Source of the DNA: Ensifer adhaerens
GTDB lineage: Bacteria; Pseudomonadota; Alphaproteobacteria; Rhizobiales; Rhizobiaceae
NCBI RefSeq assembly: GCF_020035535.1
Contig: NZ_CP083349.1
Span: forward strand, 620,001 to 684,000
DNA: 64,000 bases
Direction of reading: 5' to 3'
The notes beneath the pieces were generated by a model. The model ran no database searches. It had not been told where the DNA came from and saw nothing but the letters and a program-made list of their open reading frames with translations. Below, one piece after another: positions 18,426 to 30,244 of this stretch (its first letter is position 1; each line of letters opens with the position of its first letter). A program made the translations under genes and the position numbers.

Positions 18426-19253
18426 ATGTCCGCTTCCGCAATGAACCTTACGAAACGCCTGCTCAGCGGTGCCGCCATCGCAACCGTCGCCCTGGTGCTT
18501 GCTGCCTGCAGCGACGAAAAGAAGGAAACGGCATCGACCGCGCCGACCCAGGCGAGCGAGACGGCGGCAAAGCCCGCGACTGACGCCATCACTACGGCAT
18601 CGACGTCCGCGACGCCGGCGAACACCGAGGCGAAGCCGGCCACAGGCACTGAAGTCGCTCAGGCGACGACCGCTCCCGTGAAGGTCGAGCTCCCGTCGTC
18701 GGAAGGTTCCGTCGATGCGGCCAAGCTCATGGAGCCGGGCGCCCTGCCGGAAATGGCGCTGGGCGAAGCCAATGCGCCGGTGACGATCGTCGAATACATG
18801 TCGATGACCTGCCCGCACTGCGCGGCCTTCCACAACAACACCTTCGAAGCGATCAAGACCAAGTACATCGACAGCGGCAAGGTTCGCTTCATCGTGCGCG
18901 AATTCCCGTTCGACCCGCGCGCGGCGGCCGCCTTCATGCTGGCGCGCTGCGCCCCGGAGGGCCAGTACTTCCCGATGATCTCCATGCTCTTCAAGCAGCA
19001 GCAGCAGTGGGCCGCAGCCCAAAACGGCCGCGACGCCTTGCTGCAGATGTCCAAACTCGCCGGTTTTACACAGGAGAGCTTCGAGGCCTGCTTGACGAAC
19101 CAAAAACTTCTGGATGATGTGAACGCTGTGATGCAGCGGGGCGCAAAGGATTTCGGCGTACAGTCGACGCCGACCTTCTTCGTTAATGGTGAACACTATT
19201 CGGGGGACATGTCGGTTGACGTTATGTCGGCCCTCATCGACAGCAAGCTCTGA
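18426..19253 (+). CDS. DsbA family thiol:disulfide oxidoreductase, lipoprotein
   Basis: 275 residues. The lipoprotein signal ends LVLAAC (Cys ~28). A low-complexity Ala/Thr/Lys-rich linker follows (~30-95), then a DsbA-like thioredoxin domain with the active site MTCPHCAAF (CPHC, ~residue 135). The cis-Pro loop is QSTPTFFVNGE. CPHC is the active site of DsbA-type oxidases, so it likely forms or shuffles disulfides while anchored to a membrane. The start at 18426 places a normal signal peptide before the lipobox. It sits between dciA and smc and is followed by a terminator. Confidence 0.9.
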   Translation: MSASAMNLTKRLLSGAAIATVALVLAACSDEKKETASTAPTQASETAAKPATDAITTASTSATPANTEAKPATGTEVAQATTAPVKVELPSSEGSVDAAKLMEPGALPEMALGEANAPVTIVEYMSMTCPHCAAFHNNTFEAIKTKYIDSGKVRFIVREFPFDPRAAAAFMLARCAPEGQYFPMISMLFKQQQQWAAAQNGRDALLQMSKLAGFTQESFEACLTNQKLLDDVNAVMQRGAKDFGVQSTPTFFVNGEHYSGDMSVDVMSALIDSKL

Positions 19254-19270
19254 TCCTTCGCTTTTCCTGA

Positions 19271-19308
19271 AAACGGGCGACGGCAGCAGCCGTGTGCCCG
19301 TTTTTTTC
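19271..19308 (+). terminator. Rho-independent terminator after dsbA
   Basis: ACGGGCGACGGC pairs with GCCGTGTGCCCGT with small internal mismatches, followed by seven T residues. It separates the dsbA transcript from smc, which starts 48 bases later. Confidence 0.85.
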
Positions 19309-19355
19309 GTTCTGCCGTGCGGTAGAGGGGGGAATCTCACCCCAGTGTCCGCCGC

Positions 19356-22300
19356 ATGAAGTTTAACAAGCTTCGCCTGCTGGGCTTCAAATCCTTCGTC
19401 GAACCGACCGAGTTCATCATCGAGCGCGGCCTGACCGGCGTCGTCGGGCCGAACGGCTGCGGCAAGTCGAACCTCGTCGAAGCGCTGCGCTGGGTGATGG
19501 GGGAGAACTCCTACAAGAACATGCGCGCTTCCGGCATGGACGACGTGATCTTTTCCGGATCCGGCAACCGTCCGGCGCGCAACACGGCCGAAGTCGGCCT
19601 CTATCTCGACAACAGCGATCGCACCGCACCGGCCGCCTTCAACGATAGCGACGAAATCCAGGTGACGCGCCGCATCGAGCGCGAGCAGGGCTCCGTCTAT
19701 CGCATCAACGGCAAGGAGGCGCGCGCCAAGGATGTGCAGCTACTCTTTGCCGATGCCTCGACCGGCGCGCGTTCGCCGTCGATGGTCGGGCAGGGGCGCA
19801 TCGGCGAACTGATTGCTGCTAAGCCACAGGCCCGCCGCCAACTCTTGGAAGAGGCGGCCGGCATCTCCGGCCTGCATTCGCGTCGGCATGAAGCCGAATT
19901 GCGCCTCAGGGCAGCCGAGACCAATCTCGAGCGGCTCGACGACGTAACCTCGCAGCTCGAAAGCCAGATCGAGAGCCTTAAGCGCCAGTCGCGTCAGGCC
20001 AACCGCTTCAAGATGCTTTCGGCCGATATCCGCAAGCACGAGGCGATCCTCTTCCATATCCGCTGGGTGCAGGCCAAGGAGGCGGAAGCCGAGGCGACCA
20101 GTCAGCTCAACCAGATCACAGTGCTTGTCGCCGAAAAGGCGCAGGTGCAGATGCAGGCGGCGAAGGATCAGGCGATTGCCAGCCTGAAGCTGCCGGAATT
20201 GCGCGAGAATGAAGCGCGGTTCGCTGCGGCACTTCAGCGCCTGCAGATTGCCCGTTCGCAGCTCGAAGAGGACGCCGGCCGTATCCTCAGGCGGCGCGAT
20301 GAATTGCAACGCCGTCTGGCACAGCTTGCCGAAGATATCGCGCGCGAACAGCGCCTCGTCGTCGACAATGCCGGCATCCTGTCGCGGCTCGACGAAGAAG
20401 AAGCTGAACTCAGCGACATGCTGGCCGAGGCAGACGACCGTGCGACGGAAGCACGCGAGCGGCTGGAGGAGGCGAACGAAAAGCTTGCCGGCAACGAAGC
20501 GCTTCTGGCTCGATTGACCGCCGAACGCGCCGAGGCGCAGGCCGGGCGCAACCAGCTGGAGCGGACGCTGCGCGACCTTTCCGAGCGACAGGCGCGCCTC
20601 GCCCGGCAACTGGCCGATCAGTCGCGCGATCTCGATGAGCTCGACCGGCAGATGTCAGCACTTCCCGACCCGCATGAAAAGCAGGGCCAGGTCGAGGTCG
20701 CCGAGGCTGCGCTGGAAGAAGCCGAAGCCAACGTGCTGGCGATCGAGGAGGCACTGGCCGAGGCGCGGCGCGCGGAGGTCGAGGCGCGTCCACCCGTCGA
20801 CCGGGCACGCGCCACCCTCAACGGCATCGAGACCGAGGCGCGCACGATCCGGCGTATGCTGGAAGCGGTGGCCGGCGGCGCCTATCCCGCCGTCGTAGAG
20901 GACATGAAGGTCGACCGCGGCTTCGAGACGGCACTCGGCGCAGCACTTGGCGACGATCTCGACTCGCCGCTCGAACCGGCGGCGCCTGCCCATTGGCGTG
21001 CGCCGGGAGACCACGTCGGCGACGCCGACCTGCCGGAAGGCGTGAGCCCGCTGATCGCTCATGTGAAGGCGCCGGATGCGCTGACCCGCGCGCTGAAGCA
21101 GATCGGCATCGTCGCAAGCGAGGCGGACGCGGAACGGCTGCTGCCGCTGCTAAAGCCCGGCCAGAGCCTCGTTACCAAGCAAGGTTCCGTCTGGCGCTGG
21201 GACGGCCACGTGACCGGCTCCGAGGCGCCGAGTGCTGCGGCCTTACGTCTGGCGCAGAAAAACCGGTTGGCGGAACTCGACGCCGAGGCTGATGGTGCCG
21301 CAGAGGCGCTGCGACGCGCTGAGGCTGAACTCGCTGTTGCCGGCACGCGCATCCGCGCCGAGGACGAGCGGCTGCGGCTATCGCGCGACGCGCAGCGCAT
21401 GATCTCGCGGCAACTCGGCGAAGCCCGCGACGCGCTTGCGGCTGCCGAGCGTGCCTCCGGTGATCTTGCCCGCAGGCGCGCGGTACTTGCGGAAACCCGC
21501 AGCCAGATCGAGGCGCAGGTCGAGGACGTGGCCGAGCAGATCGAAACGGCCAATGGTGCGCTGGCGGATGCGCCCGATCTCTCGGAACTGGAGATGAAGT
21601 TGCGCACGCAGACGGCCGATGTCGCTGCCGATCGTGCCGCCGTTGCCGAAGCGCGCGCCGCTCATGACGGTCTGGCGCGCGAGAACGAGGTCCGCCAACG
21701 GCGCATCACCGCGATTGGCGCGGAAAGGCAGACCTGGAAGGCACGTGCGAACAGCGCCGAAGAACACATCGCGACGCTGCGAGATCGTGAGGCGGAAGCC
21801 CGCGACGAAGTGGAAGAACTGATCGATGCGCCTGATGAGTTCGAGGACAAGCGTCGCGCATTGATGAACGAGTTGCAGAAGGCGGAAGCAGCCCGGCGCG
21901 AGGCGGCCGACCTTCTCGCCGAGGCGGAAGATCACCAGCGCGAGGCGGACCGTCTGGCGGCAACCGCGCTCTCTGAGCTTGCCGAATCGCGCGAGAAGCG
22001 CGGCCGCGCCGAAGAGCGGCTGGTCTCTGCCCGCGAACGCCGCGTCGAGATCGAAGCGCGCATTCACGAAGCGCTCTCCTGTGCGCCGCACGAGGTGATG
22101 CGGCTGACCGGGCTTGCCGTCGACGAGGCGCTGCCGGACATGCGCAATATCGAGCGGGAGCTCGAACGGCTGAAGATCGAGCGCGAACGCCTCGGCGCCG
22201 TCAACCTGCGTGCAGAAGAGGAGCAGAAGGAGCTTTCCGATAAGCTCGCTCTCATTCTCCGCGAGCGCGACGACGTCATCGAGGCGATCCGCAAGCTCAG

Positions 22301-22817
22301 AAGTGCCATCCAGAACCTGAACCGCGAGGGCCGCGAGCGCCTGATCGCTGCCTTCGACGTCGTCAACGTGCAATTCCAGCGGCTGTTCACCCACCTCTTT
22401 GGCGGCGGCACGGCCGAACTGCAACTGATCGAGAGCGACGATCCGCTGGAAGCGGGTCTCGAAATTCTCGCCCGCCCGCCCGGCAAGAAGCCGCAGACGA
22501 TGACGCTGCTTTCCGGCGGCGAGCAGGCGCTGACGGCGATGGCACTGATCTTCGCGGTGTTCCTCACCAATCCGGCCCCGATCTGCGTGCTCGACGAAGT
22601 GGACGCGCCGCTCGACGACCACAATGTCGAGCGCTACTGCAACCTGATGGACGAGATGGCGGCTTCGACCGAAACCCGCTTCATCATCATCACCCACAAC
22701 CCGATCACCATGGCTCGCATGAACCGACTGTTCGGTGTGACCATGGCTGAACAGGGGGTATCACAGCTGGTGTCCGTCGACCTGCAGACGGCGGAGCGGC
22801 TGAGAGAAGTGGTCTGA
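19356..22817 (+). CDS. smc: Chromosome segregation/condensation ATPase SMC
   Basis: 1153-residue SMC ATPase that compacts and segregates chromosomes, normally with ScpA and ScpB (not in this window). The N-terminal Walker A is GPNGCGKSN (residues 31-39), followed by long Arg/Glu/Ala-rich coiled coils to ~480. The hinge (~490-640) includes MLEAVAGGAYPAVVEDMKVDRGFETALGAALGDDL. The return coiled coil runs to ~990, and the C-terminal ATPase half has LLSGGEQALTAMALIF (ABC signature) and Walker B PICVLDEVDAPLDD. The length is normal for bacterial SMC. The ATG at 19356 gives the classic MKFNKLRLLGFKSF start. Confidence 0.97.
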   Translation: MKFNKLRLLGFKSFVEPTEFIIERGLTGVVGPNGCGKSNLVEALRWVMGENSYKNMRASGMDDVIFSGSGNRPARNTAEVGLYLDNSDRTAPAAFNDSDEIQVTRRIEREQGSVYRINGKEARAKDVQLLFADASTGARSPSMVGQGRIGELIAAKPQARRQLLEEAAGISGLHSRRHEAELRLRAAETNLERLDDVTSQLESQIESLKRQSRQANRFKMLSADIRKHEAILFHIRWVQAKEAEAEATSQLNQITVLVAEKAQVQMQAAKDQAIASLKLPELRENEARFAAALQRLQIARSQLEEDAGRILRRRDELQRRLAQLAEDIAREQRLVVDNAGILSRLDEEEAELSDMLAEADDRATEARERLEEANEKLAGNEALLARLTAERAEAQAGRNQLERTLRDLSERQARLARQLADQSRDLDELDRQMSALPDPHEKQGQVEVAEAALEEAEANVLAIEEALAEARRAEVEARPPVDRARATLNGIETEARTIRRMLEAVAGGAYPAVVEDMKVDRGFETALGAALGDDLDSPLEPAAPAHWRAPGDHVGDADLPEGVSPLIAHVKAPDALTRALKQIGIVASEADAERLLPLLKPGQSLVTKQGSVWRWDGHVTGSEAPSAAALRLAQKNRLAELDAEADGAAEALRRAEAELAVAGTRIRAEDERLRLSRDAQRMISRQLGEARDALAAAERASGDLARRRAVLAETRSQIEAQVEDVAEQIETANGALADAPDLSELEMKLRTQTADVAADRAAVAEARAAHDGLARENEVRQRRITAIGAERQTWKARANSAEEHIATLRDREAEARDEVEELIDAPDEFEDKRRALMNELQKAEAARREAADLLAEAEDHQREADRLAATALSELAESREKRGRAEERLVSARERRVEIEARIHEALSCAPHEVMRLTGLAVDEALPDMRNIERELERLKIERERLGAVNLRAEEEQKELSDKLALILRERDDVIEAIRKLRSAIQNLNREGRERLIAAFDVVNVQFQRLFTHLFGGGTAELQLIESDDPLEAGLEILARPPGKKPQTMTLLSGGEQALTAMALIFAVFLTNPAPICVLDEVDAPLDDHNVERYCNLMDEMAASTETRFIIITHNPITMARMNRLFGVTMAEQGVSQLVSVDLQTAERLREVV

Positions 22818-22859
22818 TCGTTCGCCGACCCGACCGCGGTCAGTGTCGGAGTGCTATTC

Positions 22860-23145
22860 GAACGCTGCGATGAAAACCTGTTGCACGCAGCATGCCTTCG
22901 CGTCGGCCGCAGCGATCGGCATGGGCCCTCAGCGGCACCTTGTTGGCGCGATAGGTGGCGAGAGGATCGCGGCATCGGCCTTCTTCGGCGCGTGGCCGAA
23001 CCATTTGCTGTGGGTCATGAGCGTGCCGGTCGCCCAGCGCCAGCCATCGGCGCCGCCGCTCGGGTTGGACAATCCAAGCCAGTTACTCCGCGCCTCTGAG
23101 ACTGAAGCGGAATGCCATGAGGGGACATTCTCAAATGCTGCGCGA
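22860..23145 (-). pseudogene. Decayed copy of the adjacent caspase/C-type-lectin gene (lectin remnant plus upstream sequence)
   Basis: Immediately downstream of the caspase-lectin gene, one minus-strand frame reads SNWLGLSNPSGGADGWRW, then ATGTLMTHSKWFGHAPKKADA. This closely parallels the lectin segment of the neighbour (GPWIGLTQDP...GGWHWDNGAPMTYTKWFQDMP). It then shifts frame: ATYRANKVPL continues the similarity in another frame. There is no start codon or N-terminal domain. The 45 bases preceding it (23086-23130) match ~35 positions of the sequence just upstream of the intact gene (25020-25063). A second tandem copy thus appears to have lost its caspase and peptidoglycan-binding parts and decayed. 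Confidence 0.7.
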
Positions 23146-23160
23146 GGCGGTGTGGCCCCG

Positions 23161-25011
23161 TCACTCGAATTCGAGAATGAGACCGCCCGTTCCGTCGGTT
23201 GATCCCATGTCGTCCCAGGTGTCGACATAGAGGGATTTGGTATCGGCCTTGCCGTTGCGATGGGCGTAATACATACCGATGTCGTCGCCCTTCTTGTTTT
23301 CGTTCGGCATGTCCTGGAACCATTTCGTGTAGGTCATGGGTGCGCCGTTGTCCCAGTGCCAGCCGCCTTTCGGCTCTTTGCCCTGCGGATCCTGGGTCAG
23401 GCCAATCCAGGGGCCCATCTTGTAGCTGACATTCCCGGAGGGATCGTACCCGGTTTCAAAGAAACTCGGATCGGCGTTGAAAAGCGATGCGACGAACGCA
23501 TTCTCCTCCGGAGAGGAAATCGCGGCGAGGTGGGCGCCACAACCGCCGGCGATCCCGCGCGCATAGACGGCCAAAATCGTACCCGTGCGAACGGCGACAT
23601 AGAGGTGCCCGCCGAACACGCCATAGACGGTATCGAAGTGGCGCAGACAGGTCAGCGCCCGCAGGACGGTTTGGTCGGTCTCCAGCCCTTCGAGGTTGGC
23701 AACGTCGTAGCGTCGCGCTTTCGTCGCGCTGTAGACGCCTTCAGCACGCGCGTTGACCTTTATGCCGAGGGCTGCTGCTGTGTTCTCGGTAATGAAGCCG
23801 CTCGCCGGCTGCTGGTTGGTGCTTTGGAAGCGCTTGATCGCGTCCCTGGTCTGTCCACCGAAGACGCCATCGGCAGCGCCCGCTTCAAATCCCCGCGAGG
23901 CAAGCGCCAGCTGGACATTTCGCCGCTTCTCTTTGTCCGGCAAGAGCTGCGCTTCGACGGATTGCGGCAGATGTGCCTCGTTGCGCACGGCAGCCGGCTC
24001 GATCTGGGCCAGCGCCTGCCGCCCAAGATCGGCATACTCGCCGGTGCGGTGCTTTTCGACGAAGAAGTGCCAGATGCGCGCCGTTCCGATCTTCAGAGCC
24101 TTCTTGAAGTCCTTTTCAGCTTCGAGCGCTTCGGGGTCGATAGCCGGTACCGCCAGTGCCGGTTGGACCGCCACGGCCTGCGGCATCGCCGCCTGCAACC
24201 CCGGGGTCTGTGGCGCTGCCGTTTCCGAACCGAAATAGAACTCCAGCGACAGCGACGACAGGATCTGCGGCTGCTGCTTGCCCTGCGTTTCCTTGCGCAC
24301 GTCGCGAACGACCCGCTTGAAAGCGGTGCCGACCTCAAGGCCAGCGCCGGAAAGATTGGCGATCAGCGCGCGGGTAAACGGCGAATGTCCGTCGGTTCCG
24401 TCGGCTGCCACTTGGCCGGGTGCGGCCGCAAAGGCGACGAGCGTGCCGGCGCCTTGGGTCTCGATCGGTGCCAGGCCTCTGGTTGCGCCACCGCGGGTGG
24501 CACCTTCGACTTCGGTGTTCAGCCGATTGGCGAGAGGGTTGTTGCGGCAGGCATCCAGGAAGACCATCGATATCCGGGCGCGCTTCTCCAGCGCGTTGAT
24601 GATCTCCGACAGGGCTATGGTTTCGGCGGGAACGTCGAACTCACTCTCGAGCTTCGCGTCCGTGCCGATGAGAAAGTTTTCTCCGTGCAGCTGCATGCCG
24701 TGTCCGGCATAGTAGAACAGGGCGACATCATCGGGCCCGATCTTGCGGGAAAAGTTTGAAAGCGCGCCAGCAAGTCCCCTGCGATCTGCGTCGAGCACAA
24801 GATCGGTTTCAAATCCTTGTCCCTTGAGGAAGATTCCGAATGCTTCAGCGTCGCGAGCGGCATTGGGAAGCGTTCCCGCCGCGACGTAGTTCGTCATGCC
24901 GACGACGAGCGCAAGTCGTTTGCCATTCTCCTCGGCGAAGCCATGCCCGACCACGAGCAGGAGCATAAGAACCGAGAGGATCCAGGATCTCAGTTTCGCA
25001 AGCCATTGCAT
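23161..25011 (-). CDS. Caspase-like (C14) protease fused to a peptidoglycan-binding and a C-type-lectin-like domain
   Basis: 616-residue exported protein. Signal peptide (1-26, ending GHGFA/EE). Caspase/metacaspase p20-like domain at ~30-260, with catalytic His104 in FYYAGHGMQ and Cys155 in FLDACRNNP. Pro/Ala linker (~262-295), helical segment, then a PG_binding_1 repeat (~362-416; NVQLALASRGFEAGAADGVFG, QTRDAIKRFQ). The C-terminal C-type-lectin-like domain (~465-616) shows AHLAAISSPEENAFV, WIGLTQDP, GGWHWDNGAPMTYTKWF and a final LILEFE. The layout suggests a periplasmic or surface protease that binds cell wall and a carbohydrate or protein ligand; this is inference. Orthocaspases are known in rhizobia, but target and role are unknown. 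The downstream remnant shows the gene was once duplicated. Confidence 0.88.
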   Translation of the reverse strand: MQWLAKLRSWILSVLMLLLVVGHGFAEENGKRLALVVGMTNYVAAGTLPNAARDAEAFGIFLKGQGFETDLVLDADRRGLAGALSNFSRKIGPDDVALFYYAGHGMQLHGENFLIGTDAKLESEFDVPAETIALSEIINALEKRARISMVFLDACRNNPLANRLNTEVEGATRGGATRGLAPIETQGAGTLVAFAAAPGQVAADGTDGHSPFTRALIANLSGAGLEVGTAFKRVVRDVRKETQGKQQPQILSSLSLEFYFGSETAAPQTPGLQAAMPQAVAVQPALAVPAIDPEALEAEKDFKKALKIGTARIWHFFVEKHRTGEYADLGRQALAQIEPAAVRNEAHLPQSVEAQLLPDKEKRRNVQLALASRGFEAGAADGVFGGQTRDAIKRFQSTNQQPASGFITENTAAALGIKVNARAEGVYSATKARRYDVANLEGLETDQTVLRALTCLRHFDTVYGVFGGHLYVAVRTGTILAVYARGIAGGCGAHLAAISSPEENAFVASLFNADPSFFETGYDPSGNVSYKMGPWIGLTQDPQGKEPKGGWHWDNGAPMTYTKWFQDMPNENKKGDDIGMYYAHRNGKADTKSLYVDTWDDMGSTDGTGGLILEFE

Positions 25012-25328
25012 GACCTACCCTCCAAGCCCTCGGGACTGAAACGGATGCCATGACGGGATATTCTTGGATGCGCCCCATCGCGTGCATTTATATTAGAATT
25101 TTATAATTGAACGGGCAATGTTGGCCGCGGGCTTCAGGCGGGCCTTTCTGGTGCGATAAAGGCCCGCGAAGCCCATATTGTCCGGGCTCAGGCTCCCAAA
25201 CGTGCCAATATGTTGCAATGTTACAGAAAATGATGCGGTGCAGCATAAATCTTCGCCGGGTGCATTTTCAGCCCGATACATATACTGTAAATCGTCATAA
25301 AACACTGTTTCTGGGTGGAGAGCAGGGC
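25012..25328. other. Intergenic region between the divergent caspase-lectin and ppdK genes
   Basis: No gene is supported here. The caspase-proximal part (25020-25063) is the better-preserved copy of the duplicated segment at 23086-23130. The middle (25085-25110) is AT-rich (TATATTAGAATTTTATAATT) and probably carries promoter elements. GGAG ahead of 25329 serves ppdK. Confidence 0.5.
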
Positions 25329-27995
<2,667 letters not shown>

Positions 27996-28002
27996 GGTCT
28001 CG

Positions 28003-28036
28003 CGCCCGCGTGTTGCAGTGATGCAACGCGTGGGCG
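28003..28036 (+). terminator. Hairpin after ppdK
   Basis: CGCCCGCGTGTTGCA (28003-28017) pairs with TGCAACGCGTGGGCG (28022-28036) with two small irregularities. There is no strong T-tract. The rest of 27996-28352 (up to the RtcB start) shows no convincing gene. Confidence 0.55.
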
Positions 28037-28352
28037 ATGATAGCTCGACGCACTGCATTCCTGGTTGCGAGCGGAGAGCGGATGGTGCATCAGCATCTCG
28101 TTCGCGCCGTATCGGCGCGGGCGATCGTTGGCCATGCATGCATGGCGGTTTGTTCAGAACGGGAGCGGAAAATGACGCAGTGCGTTTCCACACGCCCCTT
28201 GGGGCTTCGCGGCTGATCAGTGTTGATGCGCTGAGAGAGCCCGTCCTGCCGGCTACGCTGAAAATCTAAAGTGTTGCAGCGACCTGAGCGCGATTGAAAG
28301 ACGCGCGGAGCTGTGGTGTGCCGGCTGTTTGACCCTGTTCTGGATTATTTTC

Positions 28353-29003
28353 ATGGGCAATCATTCTTCCGGGGACGTCGTCCCAGAAGACGATGATGGT
28401 GCGCGCAAGGCGGCCGTCACGCATTACTTCACTGCCGGCAGCTGGATCGAAGGCGCGGCAGTTCAACAACTGGAGGAGATCGCTGGTCTCCCCGGTATGA
28501 TCTCTGTTGCCGGCTTTCCGGATCTGCATCCGGGCAAGTATGGCCCCGTCGGCATGGTCGCGCTCTCGCAGCGGCTCTACCCGCAACTGATCGGCAGCGA
28601 CATCGGCTGTGGCATGTCGTTCTTCGAACTCTCGTTGCCGCTGCGCAAGTTCGGGGTGGAGAAGGCGGCCGAGCAATTGCGCGGGTTGGAACAGATCGAT
28701 CTCGGCGATATGACGGCCCGCCTTGCGGAGTACGATCTTTCGCCCGACATGCGCTCGCATACTCTCGGCACGATCGGTGGCGGCAATCATTTCTGCGAGC
28801 TGCAGGCCGTGGACGAAATGTTCGAGAGCGAGGCGGAGGGCGTCGCCGACAGGCAGAAGCTCTACCTGCTGGTACATTCCGGCTCGCGTTCGCTCGGCGC
28901 AGAGCTTTTCGGTCAGACGCTCGGCGGAGATGAACATCTGCGAGACGGCTTGGTTGCCGGCTCGGATGCAACCGTCGAATGGCTCGCCAGGAGCGGTGAA
29001 TGA
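28353..29003 (+). pseudogene. C-terminally truncated RtcB2-type RNA ligase
   Basis: 216 residues against ~380 for full-length RtcB2. The N-terminal half is well preserved: HYFTAGSWIEGAAVQQLEEIAGLPG, DLHPGKYGPVG and the metal-ligand motifs DIGCGM (Cys86), [10 protein letters not shown] (His146) and [10 protein letters not shown] (His175). The frame then stops at WLARSGE, directly against prfH. The C-terminal part with the remaining metal His, the guanylated catalytic His and the GTP-binding region is absent, and there is no room for it in another frame. RtcB2 repairs 16S rRNA cleaved in the decoding centre together with PrfH. As it stands, this protein should not ligate RNA. The ATG at 28353 (MGN...) is the family start. 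Confidence 0.82.
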
Positions 29004-29610
29004 GGTAACGCTCTTTCTGACCTCCGGCAACGGCCCGGTGGAATGCCGCGTCGCCGTTGCCGCGCTGATCGACATTTTGCGCAAGGAGGCCAAGGCCAAC
29101 GGTTGCGGCTTTGACCTGGTCCTTGGCGGGCAACCGGACGCGTTCGGTCCAAAATCCGCGATCGTCACGATGGCGGGCAATCGATCCGAAGAGGTGGCAA
29201 AAGCCCATTGCGGGACGATCCGGTTTGTCTTCAAGAGCCCGGTCAGACGGGGGCATCAGCGGCAAAACTGGTTTGTTGGTGTCCGGCAAGTGGACCTTTC
29301 CGGTTCAGGCGTCGTTCCGACGATTGCACCGGGGGACTTACGCTTCGAAACCCTCAGGGCCGGCGGTCCCGGTGGCCAACACCAGAACACAACCGACAGC
29401 GCGGTGCGGGCGACCCATATACCCACGGGCCACACGGTGGTCTGCCGGGAAGAGCGGTCGCAGCACCGCAACAAGGCAACTGCAATCCGCAGGCTTCAGG
29501 CCATCCTGGACCTCATTGCCGCCGGGCACGAGCAGCAGGAAAAGGCAGCCCTGTTCATGGCGAGCAAGGAGCTGGAGCGAGGGAACGCGGCAAAGACCTT
29601 CCGTCTTTAG
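28996..29610 (+). CDS. prfH: Peptide chain release factor homologue PrfH
   Basis: 204-residue codon-independent release-factor homologue, full length for Prf[18 protein letters not shown] at the start matches the family's N-terminus, and [10 protein letters not shown] lies in the middle. The catalytic loop [19 protein letters not shown] (GGQ at residues 126-128) is followed by the RF C-terminal helix ([17 protein letters not shown]). It lacks the stop-codon-reading domain, so it hydrolyses peptidyl-tRNA on ribosomes damaged in the 16S decoding region (established for the family). It starts at GTG 28996 and overlaps the truncated rtcB by 8 bases. The normal partner is RtcB2, which is broken here. 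Confidence 0.9.
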   Translation: MNEVTLFLTSGNGPVECRVAVAALIDILRKEAKANGCGFDLVLGGQPDAFGPKSAIVTMAGNRSEEVAKAHCGTIRFVFKSPVRRGHQRQNWFVGVRQVDLSGSGVVPTIAPGDLRFETLRAGGPGGQHQNTTDSAVRATHIPTGHTVVCREERSQHRNKATAIRRLQAILDLIAAGHEQQEKAALFMASKELERGNAAKTFRL

Positions 29611-29703
29611 CTTTCCTTGGCGACCCGGGTATTTGCGCCCGGGTCGCGTTGATACGCCGGTTGCCGAGTCGTGACACCACCGGCCGCCTCGGTTGGACGA
29701 CCG

Positions 29704-29955
29704 TCAGCGCATGATGACGACGGGGCGGTCCCAGCCCCACATCATCATGTCGTTCTGGTAGCGGAAGGCGCGCGATTCAGCGCGCCGGTCGAGCTCGATG
29801 CGTTGCAGGCAGGTGGCAAAGGCGTCGGTGCCGCGGCGGAAGCCGTAGGAAGCGCAGGTGTTGCCATCGGCGACGCGCCGTTCCTCAGGCGTCATCGTCT
29901 GGCACGCCGTCAGCAGCAGCGCGGCTGCGACTAGGATGGTCAATCGGGTCGTCAT
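29704..29955 (-). CDS. Small lipoprotein of unknown function
   Basis: 83 residues. The signal MTTRLTILVAAALLLTAC ends in a lipobox (LTAC, Cys18). The mature part contains TPEERRVADGNTCASYGFRRGTDAFATCLQRIELDRR, with two further Cys that could form a disulfide. The C-terminus is Met/Trp-rich (NDMMMWGWDRPVV). Short proteins with this NTCASYGFRRGTDAFATC core recur in rhizobia; no function is known. The start at 29955 places the lipobox correctly. It is convergent with prfH. Confidence 0.78.
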   Translation of the reverse strand: MTTRLTILVAAALLLTACQTMTPEERRVADGNTCASYGFRRGTDAFATCLQRIELDRRAESRAFRYQNDMMMWGWDRPVVIMR

Positions 29956-30244
29956 GGTCTTCGTGCCTCCAGAGAGCCGGCGCGCGCCGTCTGCGGATTC
30001 ATTTCTCGAATCGCAATTAATATAGGGAGTTGCGCCGGAAATCGAAGCGGACCGCGCCAATTCCGTGGCAGGCGCGTGGTCGCGCGCAGGCGATGCCAGA
30101 CGATTATCTGAAGTCGTCCTGAAAACTGATTTTCGGGAGCGTTGCTAAGCAATCAGCGCGCCCGCACGGACGCGAAGCTGCGGAAGAACAGTCGCCGAAC
30201 CGTCTCGGAGTGTCGACGGATAGGTCTTGTCGATGGAAGTCAGC

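Noticed and set aside
18600..22100. Low-complexity Ala/Glu/Arg-rich coding as a possible repeat array
   Set aside because: It is explained by the DsbA linker and the SMC coiled coils; no nucleotide-level tandem repeat or CRISPR-like spacing is present.
28018..28269. 83-codon plus-strand frame after ppdK
   Set aside because: It starts within the ppdK hairpin and has no ribosome site or protein-like composition.
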